A stretch of 64,000 bases of DNA from the NCBI RefSeq assembly GCF_021559775.1, contig NZ_CP056049.1:186001-250000 (forward strand), in the 5' to 3' direction. The notes under the pieces are model-generated. The model ran no database searches, had not been told where the DNA came from, and was given only the letters and a program-made list of their open reading frames with translations. Below, piece by piece: positions 16,347-25,246 of this stretch. Source of the stretch: Gillisella vitis (GTDB lineage: Bacteria; Pseudomonadota; Alphaproteobacteria; Rhizobiales; Rhizobiaceae). Numbering within the stretch: the first letter of the stretch is position 1; every line of letters starts with the position of its first letter. Position numbers and translations under genes: made by a program.

Positions 16347-17335
16347 CGATGGCCGATTTCAGGAGGGACATCGATCTCGACGCACTGGCTGAAAAGCTGC
16401 GCTCAAGCGCCGGGATCGCAGCAAAACACGATATCGGCAGCGTCACCGCGCGGCTCGGCGTGAAAGGCAAGTCTGTTCCGGTGGGGGACGACTGCGCCGC
16501 CCTGCGGGAGGGGGATGGCTACCTGCTTTTCGCCATCGAAGGGTTCATGAATGCCTTCGTCGCCGCCGACCCCTGGTTTGCCGGGTGGTGCGGTGTCATG
16601 GTCAACATCTCCGACGTCGTCGCCATGGGCGGCAGGCCAACCGCCGTGGTTGATGCCGTCTGGGCCGATGGCGAAGCGGGTGCGGCCCCGGTGCTGGATG
16701 GTATGCGGGCTGCCGCAGAGGCCTATGGCGTGCCCATCGTCGGCGGTCACACTAATATCCGCACCGACCGGGGCCAATTGTCCGTCGCCATCCTCGGACG
16801 CGCAACGCACCTACTCACAAGCTTCGACGCCCGTCCCGGCGACGTTCTGGTCGCCGCCGTGGATCATCGTGGCCGCTATCGCCCACCCTTCGACAATTGG
16901 GAAGCGGCCACCGACGCACCTGCCGAGCGGTTGCGCGGCGATCTAGAGATCTTGCCGCAGATTGCCGAAGCCGGGCTCGCCCTGGCCGCCAAGGACATCA
17001 GCCAGGGCGGCATTGTCGGCACCGCAATCATGCTGGCCGAATGCTCCGGCGTCGGTATCGACATCAATGTGGCGGCTATTCCCCTGCCCGACGACGTCAG
17101 CCTTGACCGTTGGTTGGCGACCTTCCCAAGCTTCGGCTATCTGCTGTCCGTGCCGCCTGAAAACATCAATGCCGTGCTGGCCCGTTTCGAAACGCGCGAC
17201 ATCACCGCTGCGGCCATCGGTACCGTCTCTGTCGGCAGCACTGTTGCGATCACCAATGGCAGCAAGCGGATTGTCATTCGTGACCATGCCGCAACACCCC
17301 TGATGCAACTCGGGCCAGCGGAGCATTGCACATGA
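16343..17335 (+). CDS. Sll0787-family AIR-synthase-like (PurM/SelD/ThiL superfamily) protein
   Basis: A 330-residue protein with the PurM-like two-domain fold. ATP-binding features are VPVGDDCAALREGDGYLLFAIEG (split across the start of domain A), MVNISDVVAMGGRPTAVVDAVW near residue 90, and GGHTNIRTDRGQLSVAILG near 135. The second domain has SQGGIVGTAIMLAE. Proteins of this superfamily phosphorylate or cyclise small substrates with ATP; the Nit1C substrate is not known. It is coupled by ATGA overlaps to genes on both sides. Confidence 0.9.
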   Translation: MTMADFRRDIDLDALAEKLRSSAGIAAKHDIGSVTARLGVKGKSVPVGDDCAALREGDGYLLFAIEGFMNAFVAADPWFAGWCGVMVNISDVVAMGGRPTAVVDAVWADGEAGAAPVLDGMRAAAEAYGVPIVGGHTNIRTDRGQLSVAILGRATHLLTSFDARPGDVLVAAVDHRGRYRPPFDNWEAATDAPAERLRGDLEILPQIAEAGLALAAKDISQGGIVGTAIMLAECSGVGIDINVAAIPLPDDVSLDRWLATFPSFGYLLSVPPENINAVLARFETRDITAAAIGTVSVGSTVAITNGSKRIVIRDHAATPLMQLGPAEHCT

Positions 17336-18489
17336 TCAGCCCGCTGCGCATCGCCATGCTCACGCATTCCACCAATCCACGCGGTGGCGTCGTGCATGCC
17401 ATGCAGCTTTCCGAAGCGCTAACGGCCCTCGGTCATGCCGTGACCCTGCACGCGCCCGATCCAAAGGGCACCGGCTTCTTCCGCCCGCCCGCCTGTGACA
17501 CGGCCTGCTTTCCCGTACCGCCTGCCCCGGCGGATATGACAGCCATGGTCGAGCAGCGGATTGCCGATTACATTGGCCACTTCGAACAGGCCGACAATCG
17601 TGATTTCGATGTCTTCCATGCCCATGACGGCATTTCGGGAAATGCGCTGGCGACACTCAAAGACCGTGGCCTGATCCCGAGTTTCGTTCGTACCATCCAC
17701 CATATCGACCAGTTTGAAGACCCGCGCCTGATGGTCCTTCAGGACCGTTCGATCCAACGGGCCAATGCTTTCCTTGCCGTCAGTGCCGCGTGGCAGGCCA
17801 TCTTGCGCGACAGCTACGGCGTAGACGCAGCCGTGGTCGGCAACGGCGTCGATAACAAGCGTTTTGCCCCTGCCTGGAGCGGCGAGCAGACGGCGCTGCG
17901 AGACCGGATCGGTCTTCATGCCGGTGCCGTCTTTCTCAGCATCGGCGGCATCGAAGCGCGCAAGAACACGCTCGGCATTCTCGATGCCTTCCGGCAGTTG
18001 CGGGCGGTCAAGCCGGATGCACAACTGGTCATCGCTGGCGGGGTCTCGCTGCTTGATCATCGGGATTATCAGGAGGAGTTCCAGTCCCACTTGCGGGCGC
18101 TGCGCGATGATGCCGCCGCCGTGCACATTATCGGCGCCGTATCTGACGACGATATGCCGAACCTCTACCGGCTTGCCGATGCGCTGGTGTTCCCGTCGCT
18201 GAAGGAAGGATTCGGTCTTGTCGTGTTGGAGGCGATGGCCAGCGGCGTTCCAGCCATCGTGCCATCCATTGCACCCTTCATCGACTATCTCAGCGGCGAC
18301 GATGCCCTTTGGTGCGATCCCCTTCACTCTGCCTCGATCGCCGAAGCCATGGCCCTGGCGCTGGTGCCTGAGATCCGCGAGCGCATCATCCCGCGTGGCC
18401 TGGAGGTTGCCAGCCGTTTTACTTGGCGGCGCGTCGCCGAGGCACATCTTTCCACCTATGCAACTTTGAAGGAGGCAGCCCATGCCTGA
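17332..18489 (+). CDS. MSMEG_0565-family glycosyltransferase (GT4-like)
   Basis: A 385-residue GT-B glycosyltransferase starting at the ATG of an ATGA overlap. The N-terminal domain begins RIAMLTHSTNPRGGVVHAM, the usual acceptor-side loop of GT4 enzymes. The C-terminal donor domain has SIGGIEARKNTLGILDAF near residue 205 and the FPSLKEGFGLVVLEAMASGVP block near 290, with the E-x7-E motif. A glycosyltransferase in this position implies that the Nit1C product or an intermediate is glycosylated. Donor and acceptor are unknown. Confidence 0.9.
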   Translation: MISPLRIAMLTHSTNPRGGVVHAMQLSEALTALGHAVTLHAPDPKGTGFFRPPACDTACFPVPPAPADMTAMVEQRIADYIGHFEQADNRDFDVFHAHDGISGNALATLKDRGLIPSFVRTIHHIDQFEDPRLMVLQDRSIQRANAFLAVSAAWQAILRDSYGVDAAVVGNGVDNKRFAPAWSGEQTALRDRIGLHAGAVFLSIGGIEARKNTLGILDAFRQLRAVKPDAQLVIAGGVSLLDHRDYQEEFQSHLRALRDDAAAVHIIGAVSDDDMPNLYRLADALVFPSLKEGFGLVVLEAMASGVPAIVPSIAPFIDYLSGDDALWCDPLHSASIAEAMALALVPEIRERIIPRGLEVASRFTWRRVAEAHLSTYATLKEAAHA

Positions 18490-18769
18490 GATGCGCTTTG
18501 TCATCACTTGGCCCGATGGCCAGGAAGAGACCTGTTATTCACCCTCGCTGATCATCCGCGAGTTCTTCACCGAGGGTGAAAGTTATCCGGTGGCGGATTT
18601 TGTCGAGCGCAGCCGAAAAGCGCTCACCATCGCCAGTGATCGCGTCGAGGCAAAATACGGATTTGCCTGCTCATCCGCAAACGACCAGCTCGCCCGCATC
18701 GAAACCGCCGCCCTCCCCTTCCTCGAGTGCGCCGATGCCCGCGTCCGCTGCGAGACCTTTATCCTGTGA
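18482..18769 (+). CDS. MSMEG_0570-family nitrogen-starvation response protein
   Basis: A 95-residue soluble protein overlapping the glycosyltransferase end by 8 bases, with AAGGAGG close upstream. The sequence (FVITWPDGQEETCYSPS, then a helical middle and CSSANDQLARIE) matches the small MSMEG_0570 family that recurs in Nit1C clusters; the CSS near residue 61 is conserved in my recollection of the family. Function unknown, linked to nitrogen starvation by name in mycobacteria and cyanobacteria. Confidence 0.85.
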   Translation: MPEMRFVITWPDGQEETCYSPSLIIREFFTEGESYPVADFVERSRKALTIASDRVEAKYGFACSSANDQLARIETAALPFLECADARVRCETFIL

Positions 18770-18780
18770 AAGGACATACG

Positions 18781-20052
18781 ATGACCCGATCCCTGAAGCC
18801 GCATTACAGCGCCGTCGTCGTGGGAGGCGGCCAGGCCGGCCTGTCCGCCAGCCATTACCTTAGGAAACACGGTATCGACCATGTCGTTTTCGAAAAGAAG
18901 ACTGTCGCCCACAAATGGGAGGATGAGCGCTGGGATGCCTTCTGTCTGGTCACTCCAAACTGGCAATGCCAGCTGCCCGACCATCCCTATGACGGTGCCG
19001 ATCCGCACGGATTCATGGTGAAGGAGGAGATCGTCGCCTATGTTGATCGCTTCGTCAAAAAGGTCGATGCGCCCGTTTTAGAAGGCACCAGCGTGACCGC
19101 GCTGGAGAAAACGGGAGAGCTGTTCCAGATCGAATCGACGGCGGGCACCATCACCGCCGACAGCGTCATTCTCGCCACCAGCCTCTACAGCCAGCCCTTC
19201 GTGCCGCGTGCCGCAGAACGCATTCCCGATGGCATAGCCCAGATCCATACGGCCGATTATCGCAATCCCGCGCAACTGCCGCCAGGCGGCGTCATCGTTG
19301 TCGGGTCCGGCCAATCCGGCTGCCAGATTGCCGAGGACCTGCATCTTGCTGGCCGCAAGGTTCATATGGTCACCGGCAATGCACCACGCTGCGCCCGCTT
19401 CTACCGGGGCCGCGATGTCGTCGATTGGCTGGCCGATATCGGGCAATATGACATCACCATCGCCCATGACGGTATGGCGAAAAAGAAGCATGATACCAAC
19501 CATTACCTGACCGGACGCGATGGCGGACGCGATATCGATCTTCGAAAATTCGCGCTGGAAGGCATGGCCCTTTATGGTCGCATGACCGGCGTTTCCGCCG
19601 GAAAAATGCTGTTCGAGACCAATCTGAAGAGCAATCTCGACAGCGCCGACCGGGTGTATAACGGCATCAATGCCCTCATTGATCGCCATATTGCGGAAAA
19701 AGGCATCCATGCACCGGCAGGTGGACCTTACGTTGCGCTCTGGGAACCGCAGAGTGAAACGACCGAGCTGGACTTTGAGGCCGAAGACGTCACGTCGGTC
19801 ATCTGGGCGACGGGCTTTACCCCTGATTGGTCCTATGTCGGATTACCGATCTTCGATGGCACCGGCTATCCGATCCAGCGCCGCGGCGTCACCGGCATCA
19901 AGGGCGTCTATGTCCTCGGCCTGCCCTGGCTCTGGACCTGGGGGTCCGGCCGGTTCCTCGCAGTCGGCAAGGATGCCGAATATGTGGTGGACCATCTGGC
20001 AATGCAGCTGGACCAGGCCCACCACCCGCAAACGCAAGCGGCGAACGGATAA
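18781..20052 (+). CDS. MSMEG_0569-family flavin-dependent oxidoreductase
   Basis: A 423-residue FAD/NADPH oxidoreductase of the flavin monooxygenase type. The start follows AAAGGAC. FAD site: VVVGGGQAGLSASHYL near residue 11. The flavin-monooxygenase-like segment VTPNWQCQLPDHPYDG is near residue 58. The NADPH site is VIVVGSGQSGCQIAEDL near residue 175. The late VIWATGFTPDWSYV block matches the closing motif of the superfamily. It would oxidise a nitrogen compound made or used by the cluster; substrate unknown. Confidence 0.92.
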   Translation: MTRSLKPHYSAVVVGGGQAGLSASHYLRKHGIDHVVFEKKTVAHKWEDERWDAFCLVTPNWQCQLPDHPYDGADPHGFMVKEEIVAYVDRFVKKVDAPVLEGTSVTALEKTGELFQIESTAGTITADSVILATSLYSQPFVPRAAERIPDGIAQIHTADYRNPAQLPPGGVIVVGSGQSGCQIAEDLHLAGRKVHMVTGNAPRCARFYRGRDVVDWLADIGQYDITIAHDGMAKKKHDTNHYLTGRDGGRDIDLRKFALEGMALYGRMTGVSAGKMLFETNLKSNLDSADRVYNGINALIDRHIAEKGIHAPAGGPYVALWEPQSETTELDFEAEDVTSVIWATGFTPDWSYVGLPIFDGTGYPIQRRGVTGIKGVYVLGLPWLWTWGSGRFLAVGKDAEYVVDHLAMQLDQAHHPQTQAANG

Positions 20053-20055
20053 GCG

Positions 20056-20922
20056 ATGAACCTCGCATTGCGCACATCATGCTCATTGAATGCACCCTCG
20101 AGCCGCGATCTGATGGACCGCGCGCTCGAGCCTCACCTGCTGATCGGCATGCCGCACCTGACGCCACATGGCCTGTCGGAAACCTGGTTGATGAAGGAGC
20201 TGGGCCACCGCCATTGGCTGATGCTGGCGCGCGACCTTAGCATGGACAATGCCGATTTCCGAACCGCCGATGGAGAGGAGGTCTATGCGGCGATCTGTGC
20301 TACGTCACTGACAGACGCTCGCTTCGAACTCGTGCGAGCGAATGACATATTGACCATCCAATCCCTGATTTCGGCAGTATCCAGGACCCAGACGTCGACG
20401 ACCCATCTCCTGTCTATCGCGGGCCGGAGCGTCGGAAGAATAGAATTGGTTTCCGCCTTCGTTCACAGGGCAGTCCAGGGGAGCAATCGCTCCATCGCAC
20501 GGGTGACAGCGCCAAGGCCGCAAACGAGACCGTACGAAGTCAGTCTTCTGGCACAACATGCGGCGCATATCCGCAATGGGCGGCTTCAGACCTATTGGGG
20601 GCTTCCTTTAGATGCTGCCGAAGCGCTGCGCACCTTTAGATTTGCCCCCAGCACGGCGCAGGAGTTCAACGGAGCAGGACTTTTCTATTTCGCGGAGTTC
20701 CAGGCCGTGGCAGATCGCGCCCTTGAAGCCTGGTTTCCCGGCAGAAAACCCGTCGTGCAAAGGGATGTCTTCTTTCTCGGCAATATCGACCCACACGAAA
20801 CCGTGTCCTTCGACCTCATGGGATGGTCAGACGATCATGACATACTGCACGGCAAACTGAGGCGCGAATCCGGGGATTTAATCGCGACGATATTCACGTC
20901 TTCAAAAGATCTCCCGTGGTGA
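20056..20922 (+). CDS. Pnap_2097-family (LnmK-like) biosynthetic protein
   Basis: A 288-residue protein 3 bases after the oxidoreductase stop, so part of the same transcript. The pattern (IGMPHLTPHGLSETWLMKELGHRHW near residues 32-57, then LLSIAGRSVGRIELVSAFVHR and a second half ending in FDLMGWSDDHDILHGKLRR) fits the double hot-dog LnmK-like family seen in biosynthetic clusters, where members act on acyl groups carried by acyl carrier proteins. No carrier protein is encoded nearby. It is not one of the seven or eight core Nit1C proteins, so its presence may change the product. The start could be the later ATG at 20113. Confidence 0.7.
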   Translation: MNLALRTSCSLNAPSSRDLMDRALEPHLLIGMPHLTPHGLSETWLMKELGHRHWLMLARDLSMDNADFRTADGEEVYAAICATSLTDARFELVRANDILTIQSLISAVSRTQTSTTHLLSIAGRSVGRIELVSAFVHRAVQGSNRSIARVTAPRPQTRPYEVSLLAQHAAHIRNGRLQTYWGLPLDAAEALRTFRFAPSTAQEFNGAGLFYFAEFQAVADRALEAWFPGRKPVVQRDVFFLGNIDPHETVSFDLMGWSDDHDILHGKLRRESGDLIATIFTSSKDLPW

Positions 20923-21236
20923 CAAAGTTTGGCTATGGCAACGCAGCCTCATTCAGCCGCTGCACCCAAAACAGTTGATCAATTTAATATGATTTCCAGC
21001 TCATTAAAGAACGACAAATGTGATGAATTGAGCGCGGGAAACAACGCAAGTCGACCTCTGGTATCACTCCAAACGCCGTCGAGCCCAGCGTCTAGCGCAC
21101 GAAGTGGTTCTTCCAAGGTGCGGCCCGCCGTAGAAATTTCAGAGGCGAATGATCACATTTACTGAAACTTCCAGGTCCGGGATTGCTGGAACCATCCCCC
21201 ATCCGTGGCGTTCTTTGGTTTTTAAAGGAGCGACAT
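20923..21236. other. Intergenic DNA after Nit1C
   Basis: No convincing gene. A 78-codon frame with a TTG start (20929-21165) lacks a ribosome site and has Ser/Pro-rich composition. The promoter for the catalase-family gene should be in the right part. I see no clear terminator for the Nit1C transcript. Confidence 0.4.
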
Positions 21237-22313
21237 ATGACAGCCCCCACGCCTGTCCGTTATTCCCCCGACCTCGAAACAGTCAAACCGGGAGAACAGG
21301 AGACTGTCTCCGCTCTTATCAACCAGTTCGACATCATCCTCGAAAAGACCGCCGGAGACTACGGCCATGCGGTGCGCTCCGTGCATGCCAAGGCACATGG
21401 AATTCTCGAAGCAACGATGATCGTCAAAGATGGTTTGCCAGCCGAACTCGCTCAGGGCCTGTTCGCCAAAGCCGGTGAATATCCGGTCTATATGCGTCTC
21501 TCCACAAACGCCGGTGACATCCTGCCCGACGCTATCGCTCTTCCGCGTGGTTTGGCCATCAAGGTCGTTGGTGTCGAGGGACCGCGCTTGCCGGACGCAA
21601 ACGGCGATACGCAGGATTTTGTGATGGTGAATGGCCCGGTCTTCCAGGCACCCAATCCCGAGAAGTTTCTCTCCAGCCTCAAGCTCCTTGCGCGGACGAC
21701 GGACAAGATGGAAGGTACCAAGACTGTGTTGTCGAGCGTGCTTCAAACCGTCAACAAAGGCCTTGAGGCGGTCGGCATTTCCAGCTCGACCATTCAGTCA
21801 CTCGGCGGCGCACCGAATGTCGATCCGCTTGGCGAGACATATTTCAGCGTTACCCCGTTCCGCTACGGTGACTACATCGCCAAGTTCCGGCTGAAACCAG
21901 TCTCACCCGATTTGACGAAGCGGACCGGAACGGAAATCGATGTCAGCGTTCGTGAGGACGCAATCCGCGAGACCGTCCAGGCGGAGATGCAGGATACTCA
22001 TGGGGAATGGGAATTCCAGGTGCAACTCTGTCGTGACGTTGATGCGCAGCCTATCGAAGACCCGACCGTGGAGTGGAAGGAAGATGAAGCGCCGTTCGTC
22101 ACCGTCGCCACTGTAACCTCCATGCCCCAGGATAGCTGGAGCGATACGAAGGTTCAGAAGGTCGATGAACAGATGCGGTTTAGCGTCTGGACCGGCCTCG
22201 CGGACCATCAGCCCCTCGGCGGCATCAACCGCGTCCGCAAGGACACATATCAGCACTCGGCAGAGTTCAGGGCAAAGTTCAATGGGTGTCCGTTCCATGA
22301 GCCGCGCCAGTAG
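21237..22313 (+). CDS. Catalase-family heme protein
   Basis: A 358-residue protein with AAAGGAG 7 bases before the ATG. It resembles the small catalase-like family (length well below the 480-plus of true catalases): HAVRSVHAKAHGILEATMIV near residue 42 holds the distal His, VYMRLSTNAGD near 82 stands for the usual VRFST strand, and QDFVMVNGPVF near 125 carries the conserved Asn region. In the second half, FRYGDYIAKFRLKP contains the proximal Tyr candidate. Such proteins are heme peroxidases or peroxygenases more often than true catalases. It comes 90 bases before a molybdoenzyme gene and could be co-transcribed. Confidence 0.85.
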   Translation: MTAPTPVRYSPDLETVKPGEQETVSALINQFDIILEKTAGDYGHAVRSVHAKAHGILEATMIVKDGLPAELAQGLFAKAGEYPVYMRLSTNAGDILPDAIALPRGLAIKVVGVEGPRLPDANGDTQDFVMVNGPVFQAPNPEKFLSSLKLLARTTDKMEGTKTVLSSVLQTVNKGLEAVGISSSTIQSLGGAPNVDPLGETYFSVTPFRYGDYIAKFRLKPVSPDLTKRTGTEIDVSVREDAIRETVQAEMQDTHGEWEFQVQLCRDVDAQPIEDPTVEWKEDEAPFVTVATVTSMPQDSWSDTKVQKVDEQMRFSVWTGLADHQPLGGINRVRKDTYQHSAEFRAKFNGCPFHEPRQ

Positions 22314-22403
22314 CCAGCTATCGATGCCGAACCATTTGGAGGCATGGCTGTTTTAAAGCCGCCTTTTTTCCTATTTAACCTCCCATCAAAAGAAAGGCCC
22401 GCC

Positions 22404-24680
22404 ATGGCCGACCCTATCGAGAACCCGGAAGCCGAAGGTCCCGCTGGTGGCTGGGGATCGGTGAAGTCGGTCGCCCGTATGCTGGGCGATAACAAACCCT
22501 CACCGGCAATCCTTGAAACGCTTTACCGCCTGAATAAGCCTGCCGGGCTTATGTGCGTTTCCTGCGCGTGGCCAAAACCCGCAAACTACCATCCCTTCGA
22601 GTTCTGCGAAAACGGTGCCAAGGCAACGATCTCGGACCTGACCAGCGCGCGCTGTACGCCTGATTTCTGGAAGCGTCACACCGTGGCCGAACTCAGGAAC
22701 TGGAAAGACTATGACCTCGAACAGACCGGGCGACTGACCCATCCTCTTCGCTATGACGCTGGAACGGATCGCTATGTTGAGGTGACGTGGGACAAGGCCT
22801 TCTCTGACATCGGCACGACGTTGAAATCATTGCCGCGCGAGAGCGTTGTCTTCTACTCTTCCGGCCATGCCGGTCTTGAAGCATCCTATCTCTACGCCCT
22901 GCTGGCGCGGGTCTTCGGCAACAACAACCTGCCCCAGAGTTCCAACATGTGCCATGAGACGACTTCGGTCGGGCTTCAGAAGGTTATCGGCTCGCCGGTT
23001 GGCACTATTGTCTGGGAAGACCTGGAGAAGGCCGACGCATTTTTCTTTTTCGGCCAGAACCCGGGATCGAACAGTCCGCGCTTCCTTCACCCATTGCAGG
23101 AGGCCAAGCAGCGCGGTGCGCGCATCGTCACATTCAACCCGGTTGTCGAGCAGGGGCTGGTATCATTCGTCAATCCACAAAGCCCGATTGACATGCTGAC
23201 GGGACGCGAAACGCAGATTTCAGACGAGTATCTCCAAGTCCGGGCCGGCGGTGACATTTCCGCAATACTGGGCCTCTGCAAGGTTGTCATCGAAGCTGAC
23301 GACGTAGCGGTGGCCAATGGACAAAAGCGCGTGCTCGATGTGGCGTTCATCGATGAGCACACGACAGGATTCGATAGTTTTATCGCCCTTGTCAGAACGA
23401 CGAGCTGGGCCGATATCGAGCGGGAAAGCGGCCTGACTGAGGCGGCGATCCGGCGTGCCGGTGAAATCTATATCAGCGCGGAGAGGGTCATCGGTGTCTA
23501 CGGCATGGGCCTGACACAGCATTCGCAAGGCGCGATTAACGTGGCCATGCTGGTCAATCTGCTGCTTCTGCGTGGCAATATCGGGCGCGAAGGGGCTGGC
23601 TGCTGTCCGGTTCGGGGCCATTCGAATGTCCAAGGTCAACGAACCGTCGGAATCGCTGAAAAGACCAAGCTTATTCCCATGGAAACGTTGAAGGAGCTCT
23701 TCGATTTCGATCCTCCGACCGAGGACGGCACGACGATCGTCGATGCGGTGAAAGGGCTGATGGCTGGCAAGATCAAAGCCTTCATTTCGCTGGGAGGCAA
23801 TCTTGTCCGCGCTGTACCAGATCAAAAGGAGATGGAACGCGGCTGGGCTCGCCAGGAGCTGACCGTGATCGTCTCTACCAAGCTAAACCGGAGCCATCTT
23901 TTCCCTGGCAAGCAGGCCTATATCCTGCCCTGCCTGTCGCGTGCAGAGATAGATGAGCAGACCACAGGAAATCAAGCCGTATCCATCGAGGATAGCTTCT
24001 CCCATATTTCTGGATCAATCGGCAAAAGACCTCCCGCCTCCAAACATTTGAAGAGCGAACTGGCGATCGTCGCCAGCATTGCAAAGGCGACGCTCGCCGT
24101 GAGGCCGAAACTGAAATGGGATGAATGGCAAGGTGACTACAGCCTCGTGCGAGACCTGATCGAAGCGACCTATCCCGAGGACTTCAAGGACTATAATGCG
24201 CGCATGTTCCAGCCGGGCGGGTTTTATCGCGGCAATGCAGCTCATGAGCGCGTCTGGAAAACCGAGGAAAAGAAGGCTGTCTTCACGACGCCCACGCAAT
24301 TGAACGCGCTGTCCTTCGAGGATGCCGACGGCCGCTTCCGGCTCTTAACAATGCGATCAAACGATCAGTTCAATACGACAATCTATGGTTACTCCGACCG
24401 CTTCCGCGGCATAGAGGGCACCCGCGACGTGCTGTTGATGTGCGAAAGCGATATCGCGACATCGGGGCTTCAACCCGGGCAGGTTGTCACACTCGTCAGC
24501 GATTTCGGCGACGGCGTTCGCCGAGCGCTCGGTGGCTTGACTGTCACCGCTCATAATCTGCCAAAAGGGACGATCGGCACTTATTATCCAGAAGCAAACG
24601 TGCTGATCGCCATTGACCATCATGACGAGATGTCGAAGACGCCCGCATCGAAAGCAATTCCAGTCCGGATCGAAGCCTAG
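22404..24680 (+). CDS. FdhF/YdeP-family molybdopterin oxidoreductase
   Basis: A 758-residue member of the bis-MGD molybdoenzyme superfamily. I prefer the ATG at 22404, with AGAAAGG upstream; the ATG at 22344 has its GGAGG only one base away. Cysteines of the YdeP type are LMCVSCAWPKP near residue 35 and FEFCENGAKA near residue 53. Cofactor-binding motifs are FFFGQNPGSNSPRFLHP near 215, VYGMGLTQHSQG near 370 and LLRGNIGREGAGCCPVRGHSNVQG near 398. YdeP in E. coli is linked to acid resistance; the reaction is not defined. Cofactor delivery normally needs an FdhD-type sulfurtransferase, which is not in this window. Confidence 0.9.
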   Translation: MADPIENPEAEGPAGGWGSVKSVARMLGDNKPSPAILETLYRLNKPAGLMCVSCAWPKPANYHPFEFCENGAKATISDLTSARCTPDFWKRHTVAELRNWKDYDLEQTGRLTHPLRYDAGTDRYVEVTWDKAFSDIGTTLKSLPRESVVFYSSGHAGLEASYLYALLARVFGNNNLPQSSNMCHETTSVGLQKVIGSPVGTIVWEDLEKADAFFFFGQNPGSNSPRFLHPLQEAKQRGARIVTFNPVVEQGLVSFVNPQSPIDMLTGRETQISDEYLQVRAGGDISAILGLCKVVIEADDVAVANGQKRVLDVAFIDEHTTGFDSFIALVRTTSWADIERESGLTEAAIRRAGEIYISAERVIGVYGMGLTQHSQGAINVAMLVNLLLLRGNIGREGAGCCPVRGHSNVQGQRTVGIAEKTKLIPMETLKELFDFDPPTEDGTTIVDAVKGLMAGKIKAFISLGGNLVRAVPDQKEMERGWARQELTVIVSTKLNRSHLFPGKQAYILPCLSRAEIDEQTTGNQAVSIEDSFSHISGSIGKRPPASKHLKSELAIVASIAKATLAVRPKLKWDEWQGDYSLVRDLIEATYPEDFKDYNARMFQPGGFYRGNAAHERVWKTEEKKAVFTTPTQLNALSFEDADGRFRLLTMRSNDQFNTTIYGYSDRFRGIEGTRDVLLMCESDIATSGLQPGQVVTLVSDFGDGVRRALGGLTVTAHNLPKGTIGTYYPEANVLIAIDHHDEMSKTPASKAIPVRIEA

Positions 24681-24723
24681 AGTTTGCCAGGGAAAACCGG
24701 GTTCCACTTTTCCCTGATAAACT

Positions 24724-25236
24724 CTAACGAACCAGCATCGAAGCCCCTCCAAGCCAGTCGTCGCGCAGAAGCGCCATCAAAAGCAAATCGGCGCGACGGC
24801 CATCCGGGTAACGCAACGCGCTGCGCATCAGTCCCTCCTCGACAAAACCCAGCTTGGTATAGACGCGCCGGGCAATTGTGTTTGAGGGAAGGACATCGAG
24901 AATCAGGCGACCAATTGTCGGATCTGAGAAAACAGCGGCGCAGATACGCTGCACAAATACGCTGCCCATGCCGCGTCCGGACTGCTCCACGGCAAGACGG
25001 CGGATCACGACATTTCCCATGCCGTCGTCCGGCCTCAACACCGCAAAGCCAACGGGCTTTTCTCCACATATGCCGATCAGGTATTCGTAGTTTTCGTCAG
25101 CCATTCGGCTTTCATGCTCCTGAACCGAATAGGTACCCACCCGCTCTGGATAGCCGGGGAGCCGTTCGACACGCATGACGAAATCGATGTCATCCGGGGT
25201 TGCGGGCCGGATGGCAAGCGCATGAAGTGCTGGCAT
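24724..25236 (-). CDS. GNAT-family N-acetyltransferase
   Basis: A 170-residue GNAT protein. I chose the ATG at 25236; an in-frame ATG at 25269 would overlap the phosphatase gene by 23 bases and is possible. It begins LAIRPATPDDIDFVMRVERLPGYP, has GFAVLRPDDGMGNVVIRRLAVEQSGRGMGSVFVQRI as the acyl-CoA binding region near residues 75-110 (R-x-x-G-x-G/A form is RGMGS), and closes with ARRVYTKLGFVEEGLMR. This fits acetylation of an amine or amino acid. It is the last gene of the ABC/phosphoesterase operon and its substrate may be what the importer brings in. Confidence 0.85.
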   Translation of the reverse strand: MPALHALAIRPATPDDIDFVMRVERLPGYPERVGTYSVQEHESRMADENYEYLIGICGEKPVGFAVLRPDDGMGNVVIRRLAVEQSGRGMGSVFVQRICAAVFSDPTIGRLILDVLPSNTIARRVYTKLGFVEEGLMRSALRYPDGRRADLLLMALLRDDWLGGASMLVR

Positions 25237-25246
25237 CGCGCCGCCC

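Noticed and set aside
20929..21165. 78-codon plus-strand frame after Nit1C, considered as a carrier protein
   Set aside because: TTG start without ribosome site, Ser-rich sequence and no DSL phosphopantetheine motif.
22344..22403. Earlier ATG for the YdeP-type molybdoenzyme
   Set aside because: Its GGAGG is only one base from the ATG, and the added residues are hydrophobic and unlike the family start.
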